A stretch of 64,000 nucleotides of DNA from Arthrobacter sp. zg-Y1110. Lineage in GTDB: Bacteria; Actinomycetota; Actinomycetes; Actinomycetales; Micrococcaceae. The position numbers were made by a program, and so were the translations under genes. Below the pieces are notes generated by a model. That model had not been told where the DNA came from, did no database searches, and was given only the letters and a program-made list of their open reading frames with translations. Shown one piece after another: positions 34,757 to 44,301 of the stretch. The stretch lies in NCBI RefSeq assembly GCF_025244865.1, contig NZ_CP104272.1, positions 372,001 through 436,000 of the forward strand, given 5' to 3'. The number at the start of each line of letters is the position of its first letter. The stretch's first letter is position 1.

Positions 34757-36250
34757 TTAGAACGGGTATTCCCGCGGAGCGTGCTGGACGCTGATGGTGT
34801 GGTCCGTGGTGAATTCGTCGATGGCCCACTCGCCGTTGAAGCGGCCGAGGCCGGAGTTCTTCTCGCCGCCGAAGGCAATGTGCGCCTCGTCCTGGACCGG
34901 GAAGTCATTGACGTGCGTCATGCCTGCCTTGATGCGGCGGGCGAACTTGACGCCCTCCTCCAGGTTGGCGGTGAAGACGGCGCTGGAGAGGCCGAGGTCG
35001 GTGTCATTGGCCAGGGCCAGTGCGTCCTCGGCGTCCTTGGCGCGCATGATCCCGGCGATGGGGCCGAAGATCTCCTCGCGGGCCAGCTCCATGTCCTTGG
35101 TAACGTCGGCGAAGACGGTCGGGGAAAGTACCTGGCCGTTGATTTCTCCTTCGATCATCAGGCGTGCGCCTTCGGACTTCGCGGTCTCGATCTTGGTCTT
35201 CAAGCCCTCGAGCTGCTTGGCGTTGATGATCGGGCCCACGACGTTCTTGGGGTCGGTCGGATCGCCCGCATTCAGCGTCTTCACGTGCGCCGTGAACTTC
35301 TCGACGAACTCGTCATAGACGGCGTCCTCGACGATGATCCGGTTCACGGCCATGCAGATCTGCCCCTGGTGCAGGAACTTGCCCATCGCTGCGGCGCGGA
35401 CTGCCTGGTCAACGGTTGCGTCGGCAAGAACCACGAACGGGCTGTTGCCGCCGAGCTCAAGTGCCGTGTACTTCAGCGTGGCGCCGGTGGCGGCCAGGGC
35501 ACCGATGTTCTTGCCCACCGGTGTGGAACCGGTGAAGGAGATCATGCGCGGGGTCGGGTGCTCCACGAAGGCGTCGCCGATTTCCGAGCCGGCTCCGACG
35601 ACGGCGTTCAGCACGCCCGCGGGCAGGCCTGCCTCTTCAAAGATCTTGGCGATGATGAGGGCGCCGGTGACCGGGGTGTCGCTGGCAGGCTTCAGGACGA
35701 CGGCGTTGCCCAGGGCCAGTGCCGGAGCCACGGAGCGCTGGGAGAGGTGGAGCGGGAAGTTCCACGGGCTGATGACGCCGACCACGCCCAGCGGTGCGCG
35801 GTAGACGCGCAGTTCCTTGTTCGGGGTGTCCGAATCCATGATCTTGCCGGACACACGGTGCGGGAAGGTGGCTGCCTCGCGGGTGATGGAGGCGGCGGAG
35901 GCAACTTCAATGTTGGCCTTCAGCATGGTGCTGCCGGATTCGGCGTTGAGCCAGGCAATGATCTCGTCCCGGCGTTCTTCGAAGATCTCTGCGGCGCGGG
36001 CGATGACGGTTCGGCGCTCATTCGGTGTTTTGGCTGCCCAATCCTTCTGGGCTTCCTCTGCTGCGGCGTACGCGTCGTTCAGGTCTTCGCGGGAGGCCTG
36101 CTGCATGGTCATCAGCTGCGAACCGTCAAAGGGGTTGGTGTCCGTGAGGGTCTTCTCTGAACGGCCGTCGCGCCACTGCCCACCAATGAACTGCTTGGCG
36201 GGGATCCAGTCGGTGAGGGCCGGGGAAGTCGATTCGAGCTGAGTTGTCAT
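34757..36250 (-). CDS. Aldehyde dehydrogenase family protein
   Basis: A 497-residue NAD(P)-dependent enzyme. The catalytic Cys is Cys299 in GQICMAVNR and the general base Glu is in LELGGNSP at about residue 265. The cofactor motif [11 protein letters not shown] and GVISPWNFP are intact. The pattern is that of benzaldehyde/vanillin-type dehydrogenases ([15 protein letters not shown]), so an aromatic aldehyde is a fair guess. The ATG at 36250 has a perfect AGGAGA site; the frame is open to 36313 without one. Monocistronic, with a family-2 hairpin behind it. Confidence 0.94.
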   Translation of the reverse strand: MTTQLESTSPALTDWIPAKQFIGGQWRDGRSEKTLTDTNPFDGSQLMTMQQASREDLNDAYAAAEEAQKDWAAKTPNERRTVIARAAEIFEERRDEIIAWLNAESGSTMLKANIEVASAASITREAATFPHRVSGKIMDSDTPNKELRVYRAPLGVVGVISPWNFPLHLSQRSVAPALALGNAVVLKPASDTPVTGALIIAKIFEEAGLPAGVLNAVVGAGSEIGDAFVEHPTPRMISFTGSTPVGKNIGALAATGATLKYTALELGGNSPFVVLADATVDQAVRAAAMGKFLHQGQICMAVNRIIVEDAVYDEFVEKFTAHVKTLNAGDPTDPKNVVGPIINAKQLEGLKTKIETAKSEGARLMIEGEINGQVLSPTVFADVTKDMELAREEIFGPIAGIMRAKDAEDALALANDTDLGLSSAVFTANLEEGVKFARRIKAGMTHVNDFPVQDEAHIAFGGEKNSGLGRFNGEWAIDEFTTDHTISVQHAPREYPF

Positions 36251-36469
36251 GATTTCTCCTAGATGAATCTTGACGGTGTATTGCTGGCTACAACCCGGGA
36301 GGGGTCGGATCAATTCCCGAAGGCGCAGGAAGGGTCAAGGCCGAGGGAGGGTGTCAAGGGCTCCATATACTAAGTACCCTTTTTATTTCCCCCGGTTCAG
36401 CCTAGCGTTGGGAGTACCAGTGGCCAAAAGGGGAATTCCCCGGCTGCTCTTACCGCAAAGGACACCTTC

Positions 36470-37129
36470 ATGAGCACAAGTGCAAGTGCGGCAGGAGACC
36501 ACGGACGAAAGGCTGCCGGCCAGGGGTCCGGAGAGCGCCGAGAAGCCGGAGACCCAACTCCGGACGGCACGCGGGGCGATGGGATGGACAACACCAGCCG
36601 CCGGCAAGTGGTTGACCGTGAGAAAGCGACCTTCGGTGGAGTGAAGATCGGCTCGGCGTTTTTTGGCTGGCTGACCGCCATCGGAACCACGGTGCTGCTG
36701 AGCGCCTTGGCCACCGCCCTCGGCGCGGCAGTGCTGTTGAACGACGACAGCCCGGATGCCACGGCCATCACGATCACCGGGACCATCATCCTGCTCGTGA
36801 TCCTCTTCGTGGCCTATTACTGCGGCGGGTACGTTGCGGGACGAATGGCCCGTTTTAACGGGATGAAGCAGGGCATTGCCGTCTGGGTCTGGGCCGTGGT
36901 CATCGCCATTGTGGCAGCCATCCTGGCCGCGATCGCCGGCGACCAGTTCAACATCCTGGTTGAACTCAACGGATTCCCGCAGATTCCGATGTTCGGTGAC
37001 AACGCAACGGCGTCGACAATCATTGCCGCCCTCGTGGCCGCAGCAGTCGCTTTGATCGGCGCCATCCTCGGCGGACTGGGTGGTATGCGCTTCCACCGCC
37101 GGGTGGACAAGGCCGGGCTGGGGGACTGA
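36470..37129 (+). CDS. Hypothetical membrane protein
   Basis: A 219-residue protein. Residues 1-50 are hydrophilic and disordered. Then come about four membrane segments (63-88, 101-125, 139-160, 182-208), with Gly/Ala-rich helices in the last (AALVAAAVALIGAILGGLGGMRF). There is no known motif, but this style of protein (N-terminal polar part, small membrane bundle) recurs beside stress-related PRC-barrel/DUF2382 genes such as the next one, 119 bases downstream. Co-regulation with it is plausible. The ATG at 36470 follows a weak AAGGACA site. Confidence 0.75.
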   Translation: MSTSASAAGDHGRKAAGQGSGERREAGDPTPDGTRGDGMDNTSRRQVVDREKATFGGVKIGSAFFGWLTAIGTTVLLSALATALGAAVLLNDDSPDATAITITGTIILLVILFVAYYCGGYVAGRMARFNGMKQGIAVWVWAVVIAIVAAILAAIAGDQFNILVELNGFPQIPMFGDNATASTIIAALVAAAVALIGAILGGLGGMRFHRRVDKAGLGD

Positions 37130-37248
37130 CAGCCGGGCGAACCGCCGGCGCCCGAAGGAAACCGGCGGAAAAGTCGTGGGGGAAGCGGGGGATGCAGTTA
37201 CCAAGGCAGCACCATGCGCCTACGAGGCGCGGAATACAGGAGAACAAC

Positions 37249-38148
37249 GTGATCACCAGCGAACAGATCGACACGATTATGAACCACGGAACCGTGGAAG
37301 GGCCGAACGGGGAAAAGATTGGCTCGGCAGGGGATATCTACCTGGATGACGAGTCGGGCCAGCCGGCATGGGTCACCACCAAGACCGGGCTCTTTGGCTC
37401 TAAGGAGAGCTTTGTGCCGTTGGCCGACGCCTCGGTTGAGGGATCTGTTGTGCGGGTGCCGTACTCCAAAGAGATGGTGAAGGACGCTCCGCGGGTGGAG
37501 AAGGACGGACATCTCAGTGACCAGGAGCAGGACGAGCTTTACAGCTACTACTCTATCGGCACGTCCGGCACGTCCGGCACGTCCGGCACGTCCGGCACGT
37601 CGGGTACTTCCGGCCAGCGGAGCTCTGCCGGGTCCGGCGTCGGGACCTCGAGCGGAAGCGGGACCTCGAGCGGAAGCGGGACCTCCGGCCGGACGGAAAG
37701 CAGCCGGGGCTCAGACCACGGCCAGGTGGGGCATGACACTTCCGGCCCCACTACGGACGATGCGATGACCCGCTCCGAGGAGCAGCTCCATGTTGGCAAG
37801 CAGAGCCGGGAGTCAGGCAGGGCCCGCCTGCGCAAGTACGTCACCACTGAGAACGTCACCAAGACGGTTCCGGTCAGCCATGAGGAAGCCCGGATTGAGC
37901 GTGAGCCCATCACGGACGGCAACCGGGGCTCTGCCATGGACGGACCCTCCATCAGCGAGGAGGAACACGAAGTGACCCTCCACGCCGAGGAGCCCGTGGT
38001 GGAAAAGAAAGCAGTTCCGGTCGAGCGTGTCCGGCTGGACACCGAAACGGTGACAGAAGAGGCCACCGTCACGGAAGAGGTCAGCAAGGAACAGATTGAT
38101 ATGGAGGGTGAAGGCGGGAGCGGACGCGGAGGCAAACGCAGCCGCTGA
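37249..38148 (+). CDS. PRC-barrel and DUF2382 domain protein with tandem GTS repeats
   Basis: A 299-residue protein. The N-terminal PRC-barrel (about 1-90) is IMNHGTVEGPNGEKIGSAGDIYLDDESGQPAWVTTKTGLFGSKESFVPL. A Gly/Ser/Thr-rich linker (about 100-175) carries six GTS units and two GTSSGS units. The C-terminal DUF2382 (about 195-285) is EEQLHVGKQSRESGRARLRKYVTTENVTKTVPV...EEHEVTLHAEEPVVEKKAVPVERVRL. The combination is typical of actinobacterial and deinococcal stress proteins of unknown action. The GTG at 37249 has AGGAGAA upstream. Confidence 0.9.
   Translation: MITSEQIDTIMNHGTVEGPNGEKIGSAGDIYLDDESGQPAWVTTKTGLFGSKESFVPLADASVEGSVVRVPYSKEMVKDAPRVEKDGHLSDQEQDELYSYYSIGTSGTSGTSGTSGTSGTSGQRSSAGSGVGTSSGSGTSSGSGTSGRTESSRGSDHGQVGHDTSGPTTDDAMTRSEEQLHVGKQSRESGRARLRKYVTTENVTKTVPVSHEEARIEREPITDGNRGSAMDGPSISEEEHEVTLHAEEPVVEKKAVPVERVRLDTETVTEEATVTEEVSKEQIDMEGEGGSGRGGKRSR
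37558..37611 (+). repeat. 9-bp tandem repeat encoding GTS units
   Basis: GGCACGTCC is repeated about six times in frame inside the PRC-barrel/DUF2382 gene; the first four units are identical and the last two have substitutions. A second pair of 18-bp units (GGGACCTCGAGCGGAAGC) lies just downstream near 37641-37676. In-frame unit gain or loss would change the linker length only. Confidence 0.9.
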
Positions 38149-38170
38149 TCCGGACTAGTCCCACACCAGC

Positions 38171-38206
38171 ACCGCAGGCCGCCGGAATCCACCGGCGGCC
38201 TGCGGT
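38171..38206 (+). terminator. Terminator after the PRC-barrel gene
   Basis: ACCGCAGGCCGCCGG pairs with CCGGCGGCCTGCGGT (15 bp) around a 6-base loop, followed by GGTTT. Confidence 0.8.
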
Positions 38207-38248
38207 GGTTTAAGGGGAATGGATCACCACCATAGCTGTCCACAGCGC

Positions 38249-38286
38249 AGAAGCGCCGCCCCGGGTAAACCCAAGGCGGCGCTTCT
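38249..38286 (-). terminator. Terminator after the nuclease gene
   Basis: AGAAGCGCCGCC (38249-38260) pairs with GGCGGCGCTTCT (38275-38286) around 14 bases. It is one of two hairpins between the convergent genes and closest to the nuclease stop. Confidence 0.65.
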
Positions 38287-38306
38287 GTCATTGCTTTACT
38301 AGCGGG

Positions 38307-41300
38307 TTACTTCCGTCCGGCCAGGCACAGAACGTACTGCGCCAGTTCGTAGGCGTAGCGGACCCAGCCGCGCACGTCCCACCACTGCTTCGGCGCGATC
38401 GGCGCCTTGCAGACCGGTGCCGGCGCCGCAGCCTTCTCTACCGTGACCGGCAAGGTCACCGTGGTGCCGGATTCAGCAGCCTTCAGCACCAGGGATCCGG
38501 GGCCGGAGGCCGACGCGGGAAGCGTCGCGGTCACTGTGGCGGAACCGGCGCTGACCGATGCCGTGCCCAGGGCCGTGGAGGTTCCGGCAGCGTTCACGAA
38601 GCTGACTGCCAGCGAGGTGTTGGCAGGGCTGCCGAGCGATGTCAGGTCCAGCTGGCCGACGGTGAACGTCGCTGCTGTGCCTGCCTTGACCGTGCTGGGT
38701 GCACCCTTGACGACTACGCCCTGACGGGCAAAGTCGGGGGACAGCGGACTGTTGGCCGAGATGTAACTGATCCAGGCGTCACGGTCCACCAGGCCGGTAT
38801 CGCGGGTGTTCTTGCCTTCCTTGAAGACGGTGAAGTTGTCGCCGCCCTGGGCCAGGAAGCTGAACGTACCCACCCGGTAATCGCGGGCCGGGTCCATGGC
38901 GGCACCGTTGATGGTGACGCTTTGGATCCGTGAGCCGCGGGGCTGGTCCGGGTCGAAGGTGTAGGTGATGTTGTCCGAAAGGCCGAGGGCCAGGAAGGCG
39001 CGTGAGCTGCCGTCCGGCTGCCACTGCTGCTCCAACATGGTCTTCAGCTGGGCACCGGTCAACGTGGTGGTCCAGAGGTTGTTGACGAAGGGCAGAACCG
39101 CGTTGGCCTCGGCGTACGTAATGACGCCGTCCTCGCCGTAGTAGAGCTCGGCACGCAGGCCGCCCGGGTTGGTGACACCGATCTCGGCGCCTCCGCGTTC
39201 GGGGGCGGCAAGGGTGGACAGGAGTGAATCGGCCACCAATGCGCCGAGGGTGGATTCGGAACTGCGGTCGTCGCGGGCAGTACCCACGAAGGCCGAGGTG
39301 ATGTCTCCGGTGAGGGAGCCGACGGGCTGGTTGCCCACTTCCGCCGAGTAGGCCAGGGCGGCGTCGACAATCCGCTTTACCTCGGCCACTGCCGGGTAGG
39401 TGGCTACCAGTGCCGGTGCGGCTGTCTTGGTGCGGGCCACGTTGGCTGCGGTGTAGGAAGTGACCTCGTCGGTTGCTTCGTTATATTCGAGCCGGATCTG
39501 GCCGATGAATTCACCGTAGGAACCGGTCTGCACCACGGGACGGGTCTTGCCGTCGCCGCCGGGAATGGCTGCATCCCAGGCATACTGCTTGTGGGTGTGC
39601 CCGGTGTAGATGGCATCGACCAGTTCGGTGGTGTCATTGACGATCTCCGCGAAGGCACCGCCGGCCGCCAGCTCCTGATCGAGGTTGGCGCCGTCGGGAG
39701 TGCCGCTGCCGGCACCCTCGTGGTATTCGGCGATGATCACGTCGGCGAGGTCCTGCTCCACCAACTGTTCGGCTACGCGGTTGACCGCTTCCACCGGATC
39801 GCCGAAGTCCAGGTTGCTGATTCCGCCCGGGCTGACCAGGCTTGCAGTCTCCCGGGTGATGGCGCCGATAACGGCGACATCGACTCCGTTGACGTCGATG
39901 ATCTCGTACTCCTGCAGCGCAGGCGTGGTGGTGCCCTTGGCGTAGACGTTGGCGCCCAGGTAGGGGAACTGTGCACCCGCGTCGACGCGGCCGGTGAGGT
40001 CCGCGAAACCGCCGTCGAACTCGTGGTTGCCGACGGCCGAGGCCTGCAGCCCGAGGGCGTTCAGGACGTCAAGGGTGGGCTGGTCCTGCTGCACTGAGGA
40101 AGCGAACAGGGACGCGCCGATGTTGTCGCCCGCGGAAAGGAACAGCGAGCTGCCCTCCGGTGCACCGGCCTTCAGTTCCTCAACGGTTCCGGCGAACGGC
40201 ACCGTGTTGGCATCAATCCGTCCGTGGAAGTCATTGATGTTCAGCAGGTTCAGCGTGGCGGTGTCCGTACCTTCGGCGGTCAGGTCCATGCCGACGAGGA
40301 TCGGGTCATGGTCCGAGGCACGGTAAGGATCCGGTGCGTAGAAATCGGTGGCGTTGTAGTTGTAGCGGCTGTATTCGAAGGCCACCGACTCCACGGAGTT
40401 GATGTTCCAAATATCCGCTCCGGTGACCGCTTCATTGGCTGCCGGGGAGGCCAGGATGTGGTCCAGGCTGCCGACGGTCCCGCCGAAGGCGTAGGAGTGC
40501 TTGCCCGTGGTTGCACCGAGGTCAACGTAGCCGGCGTCAACCAGCACCTTGATGGGATCCTCCGCGTGGTAGGCGTTGAAATCGCCGAGCAGGAACACCT
40601 TGTCCGTGCCTGCTGCTTCCGATACGGTCCCGGCGAACTCCACCAGTGCCTGCGCCTGGCGGACGCGGTCTGCGTTAAAGCCGCCCTGCCCGGTGTCGGC
40701 ATTCTCGCCGGAGGAGGGTGCCGAACCCTTGGACTTGAAGTGGTTGGTGACGGCGAGGATTTCGGTGCCGTCTTCCGCGCCGGCGGGGCGGAAGGCCTGG
40801 GCCAGCGGTTCGCGGGCGTTGGAGAAGGCCTCTTCGTTGTCCAGGATGGTGGATTCGCCGACAGGTTCGGCGGTTCCGGTGCGGTAGATGAAAGCGGAGC
40901 GGATCACGTCTTCATCGGCAGGCAGGGCCGCGGGGGAGCGGACGTAGTCCCAGGTTCCCGGTGCCTGCGCGTTGAGCGCTGCCACCAGCCGGGACAGCGC
41001 ATCGTCGCGGTCCTTGCCGAACTTGGCGGAGTTCTCCACCTCCATCAGCGAGACGACGTCGGCGCCCAGGGCGTTGATCGCGGCCACGATTTTGGCCTGC
41101 TGGCGTTCCAGGCTCGCTGCGTTGGCGGCGCCGCGGGCGTCGCAGCCTCCGTTGACGGTCACGGGTTCGCCGCTGCGGTTCTTGTAGAAGGTGCAGCCGG
41201 ACAGCGTGTCACCGGTGGTGGTGAAGTAGTTCAGCACGTTGAAGGACGCGAGCTTCAGGTTGCCGCCGACGCTTTCGGGCGCCGCGGTGCGGGTGTTGGT

Positions 41301-42806
41301 GAACGACGCCGGCGTGGCGGTCGCCGCGTTGGCCTGCGTCAGTTCGGTCAGCGGCTGGAACTTCCAGGCACTGTTGCGGAAATCGAGGATCACGCCGGTG
41401 CTGAAGGCAGCTGCGGCACCCACCCGGACCGGGTTTTCCGGTGTCAGGTAGGGCAGGGGCTTGCCCTGGTTGGCGGCGTTGAGGAAGTTGGTGCTGGCGC
41501 CGTCGTCGAGCTTCACGGCACGGGCAGCGTTGTCCGCGACGACGGCGGCGTGCTGCGGGGTTCCGACGGCAGCTACGGCGGTCGGCTGGACAAGCGGAGA
41601 ATTGCCGGCGGCGAGGCCGATCTCTGCGTACTGGTTCAGCGAGAAGTTATCGGTGACGGTGAACTCGCCCTGAGGTGCCAGGAGCATGCCCTCAAAGGTC
41701 TCGCGCTGTTCCTCGGTGGCCGGCCACGCTACGGCGGCGGGCTTGACCTCGGGCGCCGCTTCGCTGAGCTTCGTCATGGCGCCGTCGGCGACGGTGAGCT
41801 GCGTGAGGTTGTAGTACTCGCCTACGGTACCCGTGACCTCGACGTAGTCGCCGGCGGTCACCTGGCCTGCAGTTGCCGCGGAGAAGATGAAGATGCCTTC
41901 CGATGCGGTGTGCGTGGCCGGGGTGATGTCACCGCCTGTACCCGGGGTCTGGATGTAGTAGCCGTTGAAGCCGCCGGTGGCGTAGACGCCCGTGACCTTG
42001 CCGCGGGTTGTGACCGTCTGGCCGATCAGCGGGCTGGCCGCGCCGGTGCCCTGGATTTCGGCGATCGGAACCGCGTCCCCCGGCACCGGCACCGGTACCG
42101 GCGTCGTGGGTGTGGGCGTCGGCGTCGGCGTCGGGGTGGGCTCGGTGGGAGCCGTGCCGGCCGAAGACGTGGGGGTGACCGACGTGCTGAGGGTGAAGTC
42201 GGCGGCGTTGTTGTTCGAATCTGCGAACCCGGTGCGGTTCAGCGACTTCGGATCCGAGTTGCCGGCCGGTGCGGCCGCGCCTGCGGTCTCGAAGGTGTTG
42301 GAGGTGCCGTAGCCGATCAGGTCGACCACGCCGGGAGCGCCGATGACCGAGCCGGTGGGCAGGGGATCAATTCGGGTGCCCTGGTTCGCGAGGATCAGGG
42401 TGCCGCCGCCTCCGGCGAAGCTGGCGCCGATGGTGGCGTCGGCGTTCGGGAGGGCCGCGCCGGCGGTGCCGTTGCTGGCGCCCGAAACCAGGTAATACCC
42501 GCCCGGAGCGATGCTGCCGGAGAGGGTGCCGATACCGGTGGGCGCCGCGGTGGCGCTCGCGGCCCGGTACTGGAGGGACCAGCCGTCCAGGCTCACCGGT
42601 TCACTGGTGGGGTTGTAGAGCTCCACGAACTTGGTGTTGAACGGGGCGTTGGCGCTGCCGCCGGACAGATATGCCTCGTTAATGATGATGCCGGGACCGG
42701 CAGCGTTGCCGTCCTGTGCATAGGCCGGGAATGCGGTCAGCGGGGCGGCGAGCAGGCCTGCTGACAGGGCGGTCCCGAGCGCGGCCTTCCATGGGAAAGG
42801 TCTCAT
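38307..42806 (-). CDS. Secreted ExeM/NucH-type nuclease fused to a 5'-nucleotidase
   Basis: A 1,499-residue secreted protein with a signal peptide cut after AYA30. Domains in order: lamin-tail domain (about 38-190), PTPTPTP linker (about 220-240), OB-fold domain (about 245-350), and an endonuclease/exonuclease/phosphatase domain (about 515-845; ASFNVLNYF, LMEVEN, LGDFNAYH, SDHDPILV). A calcineurin-type 5'-nucleotidase follows (about 855-1130; NINDFHGRID, GNHEFDGG, YTGHTHK), then its C-terminal domain (about 1150-1350), an Ig-like domain, and a Trp-rich end. No LPxTG is present. It can cut extracellular DNA to nucleotides and remove their phosphate, for use as phosphate and nucleoside source. 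B. subtilis YhcR has a related layout. Confidence 0.95.
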   Translation of the reverse strand: MRPFPWKAALGTALSAGLLAAPLTAFPAYAQDGNAAGPGIIINEAYLSGGSANAPFNTKFVELYNPTSEPVSLDGWSLQYRAASATAAPTGIGTLSGSIAPGGYYLVSGASNGTAGAALPNADATIGASFAGGGGTLILANQGTRIDPLPTGSVIGAPGVVDLIGYGTSNTFETAGAAAPAGNSDPKSLNRTGFADSNNNAADFTLSTSVTPTSSAGTAPTEPTPTPTPTPTPTTPVPVPVPGDAVPIAEIQGTGAASPLIGQTVTTRGKVTGVYATGGFNGYYIQTPGTGGDITPATHTASEGIFIFSAATAGQVTAGDYVEVTGTVGEYYNLTQLTVADGAMTKLSEAAPEVKPAAVAWPATEEQRETFEGMLLAPQGEFTVTDNFSLNQYAEIGLAAGNSPLVQPTAVAAVGTPQHAAVVADNAARAVKLDDGASTNFLNAANQGKPLPYLTPENPVRVGAAAAFSTGVILDFRNSAWKFQPLTELTQANAATATPASFTNTRTAAPESVGGNLKLASFNVLNYFTTTGDTLSGCTFYKNRSGEPVTVNGGCDARGAANAASLERQQAKIVAAINALGADVVSLMEVENSAKFGKDRDDALSRLVAALNAQAPGTWDYVRSPAALPADEDVIRSAFIYRTGTAEPVGESTILDNEEAFSNAREPLAQAFRPAGAEDGTEILAVTNHFKSKGSAPSSGENADTGQGGFNADRVRQAQALVEFAGTVSEAAGTDKVFLLGDFNAYHAEDPIKVLVDAGYVDLGATTGKHSYAFGGTVGSLDHILASPAANEAVTGADIWNINSVESVAFEYSRYNYNATDFYAPDPYRASDHDPILVGMDLTAEGTDTATLNLLNINDFHGRIDANTVPFAGTVEELKAGAPEGSSLFLSAGDNIGASLFASSVQQDQPTLDVLNALGLQASAVGNHEFDGGFADLTGRVDAGAQFPYLGANVYAKGTTTPALQEYEIIDVNGVDVAVIGAITRETASLVSPGGISNLDFGDPVEAVNRVAEQLVEQDLADVIIAEYHEGAGSGTPDGANLDQELAAGGAFAEIVNDTTELVDAIYTGHTHKQYAWDAAIPGGDGKTRPVVQTGSYGEFIGQIRLEYNEATDEVTSYTAANVARTKTAAPALVATYPAVAEVKRIVDAALAYSAEVGNQPVGSLTGDITSAFVGTARDDRSSESTLGALVADSLLSTLAAPERGGAEIGVTNPGGLRAELYYGEDGVITYAEANAVLPFVNNLWTTTLTGAQLKTMLEQQWQPDGSSRAFLALGLSDNITYTFDPDQPRGSRIQSVTINGAAMDPARDYRVGTFSFLAQGGDNFTVFKEGKNTRDTGLVDRDAWISYISANSPLSPDFARQGVVVKGAPSTVKAGTAATFTVGQLDLTSLGSPANTSLAVSFVNAAGTSTALGTASVSAGSATVTATLPASASGPGSLVLKAAESGTTVTLPVTVEKAAAPAPVCKAPIAPKQWWDVRGWVRYAYELAQYVLCLAGRK

Positions 42807-43149
42807 GCCTCATACTCCTTGGTCGGCGTGCGGCCGACAGGTAATGGCCGCCGGATACGGCGGCAGGGGATACAGCGAGTGATTACGAAGGGTGATGCTA
42901 GGCGGGGCGGGTTACGAACAGGTGTCCGTCCGGTGACATGCGTCAATGCATGAGCTTCGGGAAGGTTCCGCCGCGTCCCCCGAGGAGGCGGAAAAGTGAT
43001 CGCCAGCACAGTGTACGGCCTTGCACCCCCACTTCCTGACACGAGGTACCGAGGAGTAACAAAGGAGCGCCCGCTCACCGAGGGTGCGGCCCCTTATGGT
43101 CGTAGTGAACGCAAAACGAGTTCCAATCCGCCGAAGAGGAGGCCGATAC
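42807..43149. other. 343-base gap between nuclease and galT genes
   Basis: This is the divergent promoter region for the nuclease and the gal operon. I see no convincing gene or hairpin with a T-run. Only small GC-rich inverted repeats are visible, for example around 42851-42863. The galT ribosome binding site (GGAGG, 43138-43142) is at its right end. Confidence 0.6.
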
Positions 43150-44301
43150 GTGTCCGGCCAGTTTCCTGCTGCTGATTCCGACGCGGCTGTGCAGCCGATC
43201 GTCCACCGCCGGCACCGGCTCGCCGACGGCCGGGAGGCACTGTTCTTCACCGACCGCGGCGGGCAACCGGTGGAAACGGTCGTGGATGCCCGTCCGCTGG
43301 ATCCCCGTTCCGGCAACGGGGAGGTGCGCTTCGACCGGCTGACGGGGGAGTGGGTGGCCGTGGCGGCCCACCGCCAGGCCCGGACCTACCTGCCGCCCGC
43401 CGACCAGTGCCCCCTGTGCCCCACCCGTCCGGGACGGAGGTCGGAAATACCGGCGGAAGATTTCGACGTCGTGGTCTTCGAGAACCGTTTCCCCTCCCTG
43501 GGACCGGAACTCGGCATCCTGCCGGAACCGGGCGGGACAGGGGATGAGCGTGCGCTCTGGGGGCGGCCCTCGCCGGCGTTCGGCCGCTGCGAGGTGGTGG
43601 TCTTCACCCCGGAGCACAACGCCTCCTTCGCCTCGCTGCCGTACACCCGGGCCCGCACCGTGGTCGAAGCCTGGGCGCAGCGCACCGGGGAACTCTCGGC
43701 CCTGCCGGGCATCGCGCACGTCTTCCCCTTCGAGAACCGGGGCCAGGACATCGGCGTCACGCTGCACCACCCGCACGGGCAGATCTACGCTTATCCGTAC
43801 GCCGCACCCCACGCCGCCCGGCTGGCCCAACGCTCCCGGCAGCACCTGTCCGAGCATGGCCGGGCACTGATGGGCGAGCTGCTTCGGGACGAGTCCGAGG
43901 CCGGGGACCGCATGGTCCTGGCAGGCAGGCACTTCTCCGCGTATGTGCCGTACGCAGCCCGCTGGCCGCTGGAAATCCACCTGGTGCCGCACCGCCAGGT
44001 CCCGGACCTGGCCGCGCTTACCGGGGAAGAACGCGACGAGCTCGCTGCCGTGTACCTCGAACTGCTGCAGCGGGTGGACGGACTGTACGGCACCCCCACC
44101 CCGTACATTTCCGCCTGGCACCAGACACCGGTGAATGCCGCTGACCGTGAAGCTGGCTGGCTGCACCTGCAGCTCACCAGTCCCCGACGGGCAGCGGACA
44201 AACTGAAGTTCCTGGCCGGCTCCGAGGCCGCGATGGGTGCCTTCATCAACGACACCACTGCGGAGCAGACCGCCGTCCGCCTTCGGGAGGTGCGTGTATG
44301 A
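43150..44301 (+). CDS. galT: Galactose-1-phosphate uridylyltransferase
   Basis: A 383-residue Leloir-pathway enzyme that moves UMP from UDP-glucose to galactose 1-phosphate. The active-site motif HPHGQ is at residues 207-211, with nucleophile His209. The CPLCP zinc site near residue 96 and ENRFPSL are also family marks. The GTG at 43150 has a GGAGG site 7 bases upstream. In-frame ATGs at 43084 and 43096 lack one and would add basic residues. The stop overlaps galK (ATGA), so both are translated together. Confidence 0.96.
   Translation: MSGQFPAADSDAAVQPIVHRRHRLADGREALFFTDRGGQPVETVVDARPLDPRSGNGEVRFDRLTGEWVAVAAHRQARTYLPPADQCPLCPTRPGRRSEIPAEDFDVVVFENRFPSLGPELGILPEPGGTGDERALWGRPSPAFGRCEVVVFTPEHNASFASLPYTRARTVVEAWAQRTGELSALPGIAHVFPFENRGQDIGVTLHHPHGQIYAYPYAAPHAARLAQRSRQHLSEHGRALMGELLRDESEAGDRMVLAGRHFSAYVPYAARWPLEIHLVPHRQVPDLAALTGEERDELAAVYLELLQRVDGLYGTPTPYISAWHQTPVNAADREAGWLHLQLTSPRRAADKLKFLAGSEAAMGAFINDTTAEQTAVRLREVRV

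Noticed and set aside
37558..37676. CRISPR array
   Set aside because: The units are adjacent 9- and 18-bp in-frame repeats with no spacers. No cas gene is in the window.
40224..42764. Very long open frame on the plus strand opposite the nuclease gene (and similar ones at 46666-48573, 51879-53888 and 17205-18995)
   Set aside because: These lie antisense to clear genes. They are Gly/Arg/His-rich, lack domain patterns and arise from G/C third-position bias on the coding strand.
42803..43078. 91-codon minus-strand frame between the nuclease and galT
   Set aside because: Arg/Pro-rich, no ribosome binding site, and it overlaps the nuclease start and the gal promoter region.
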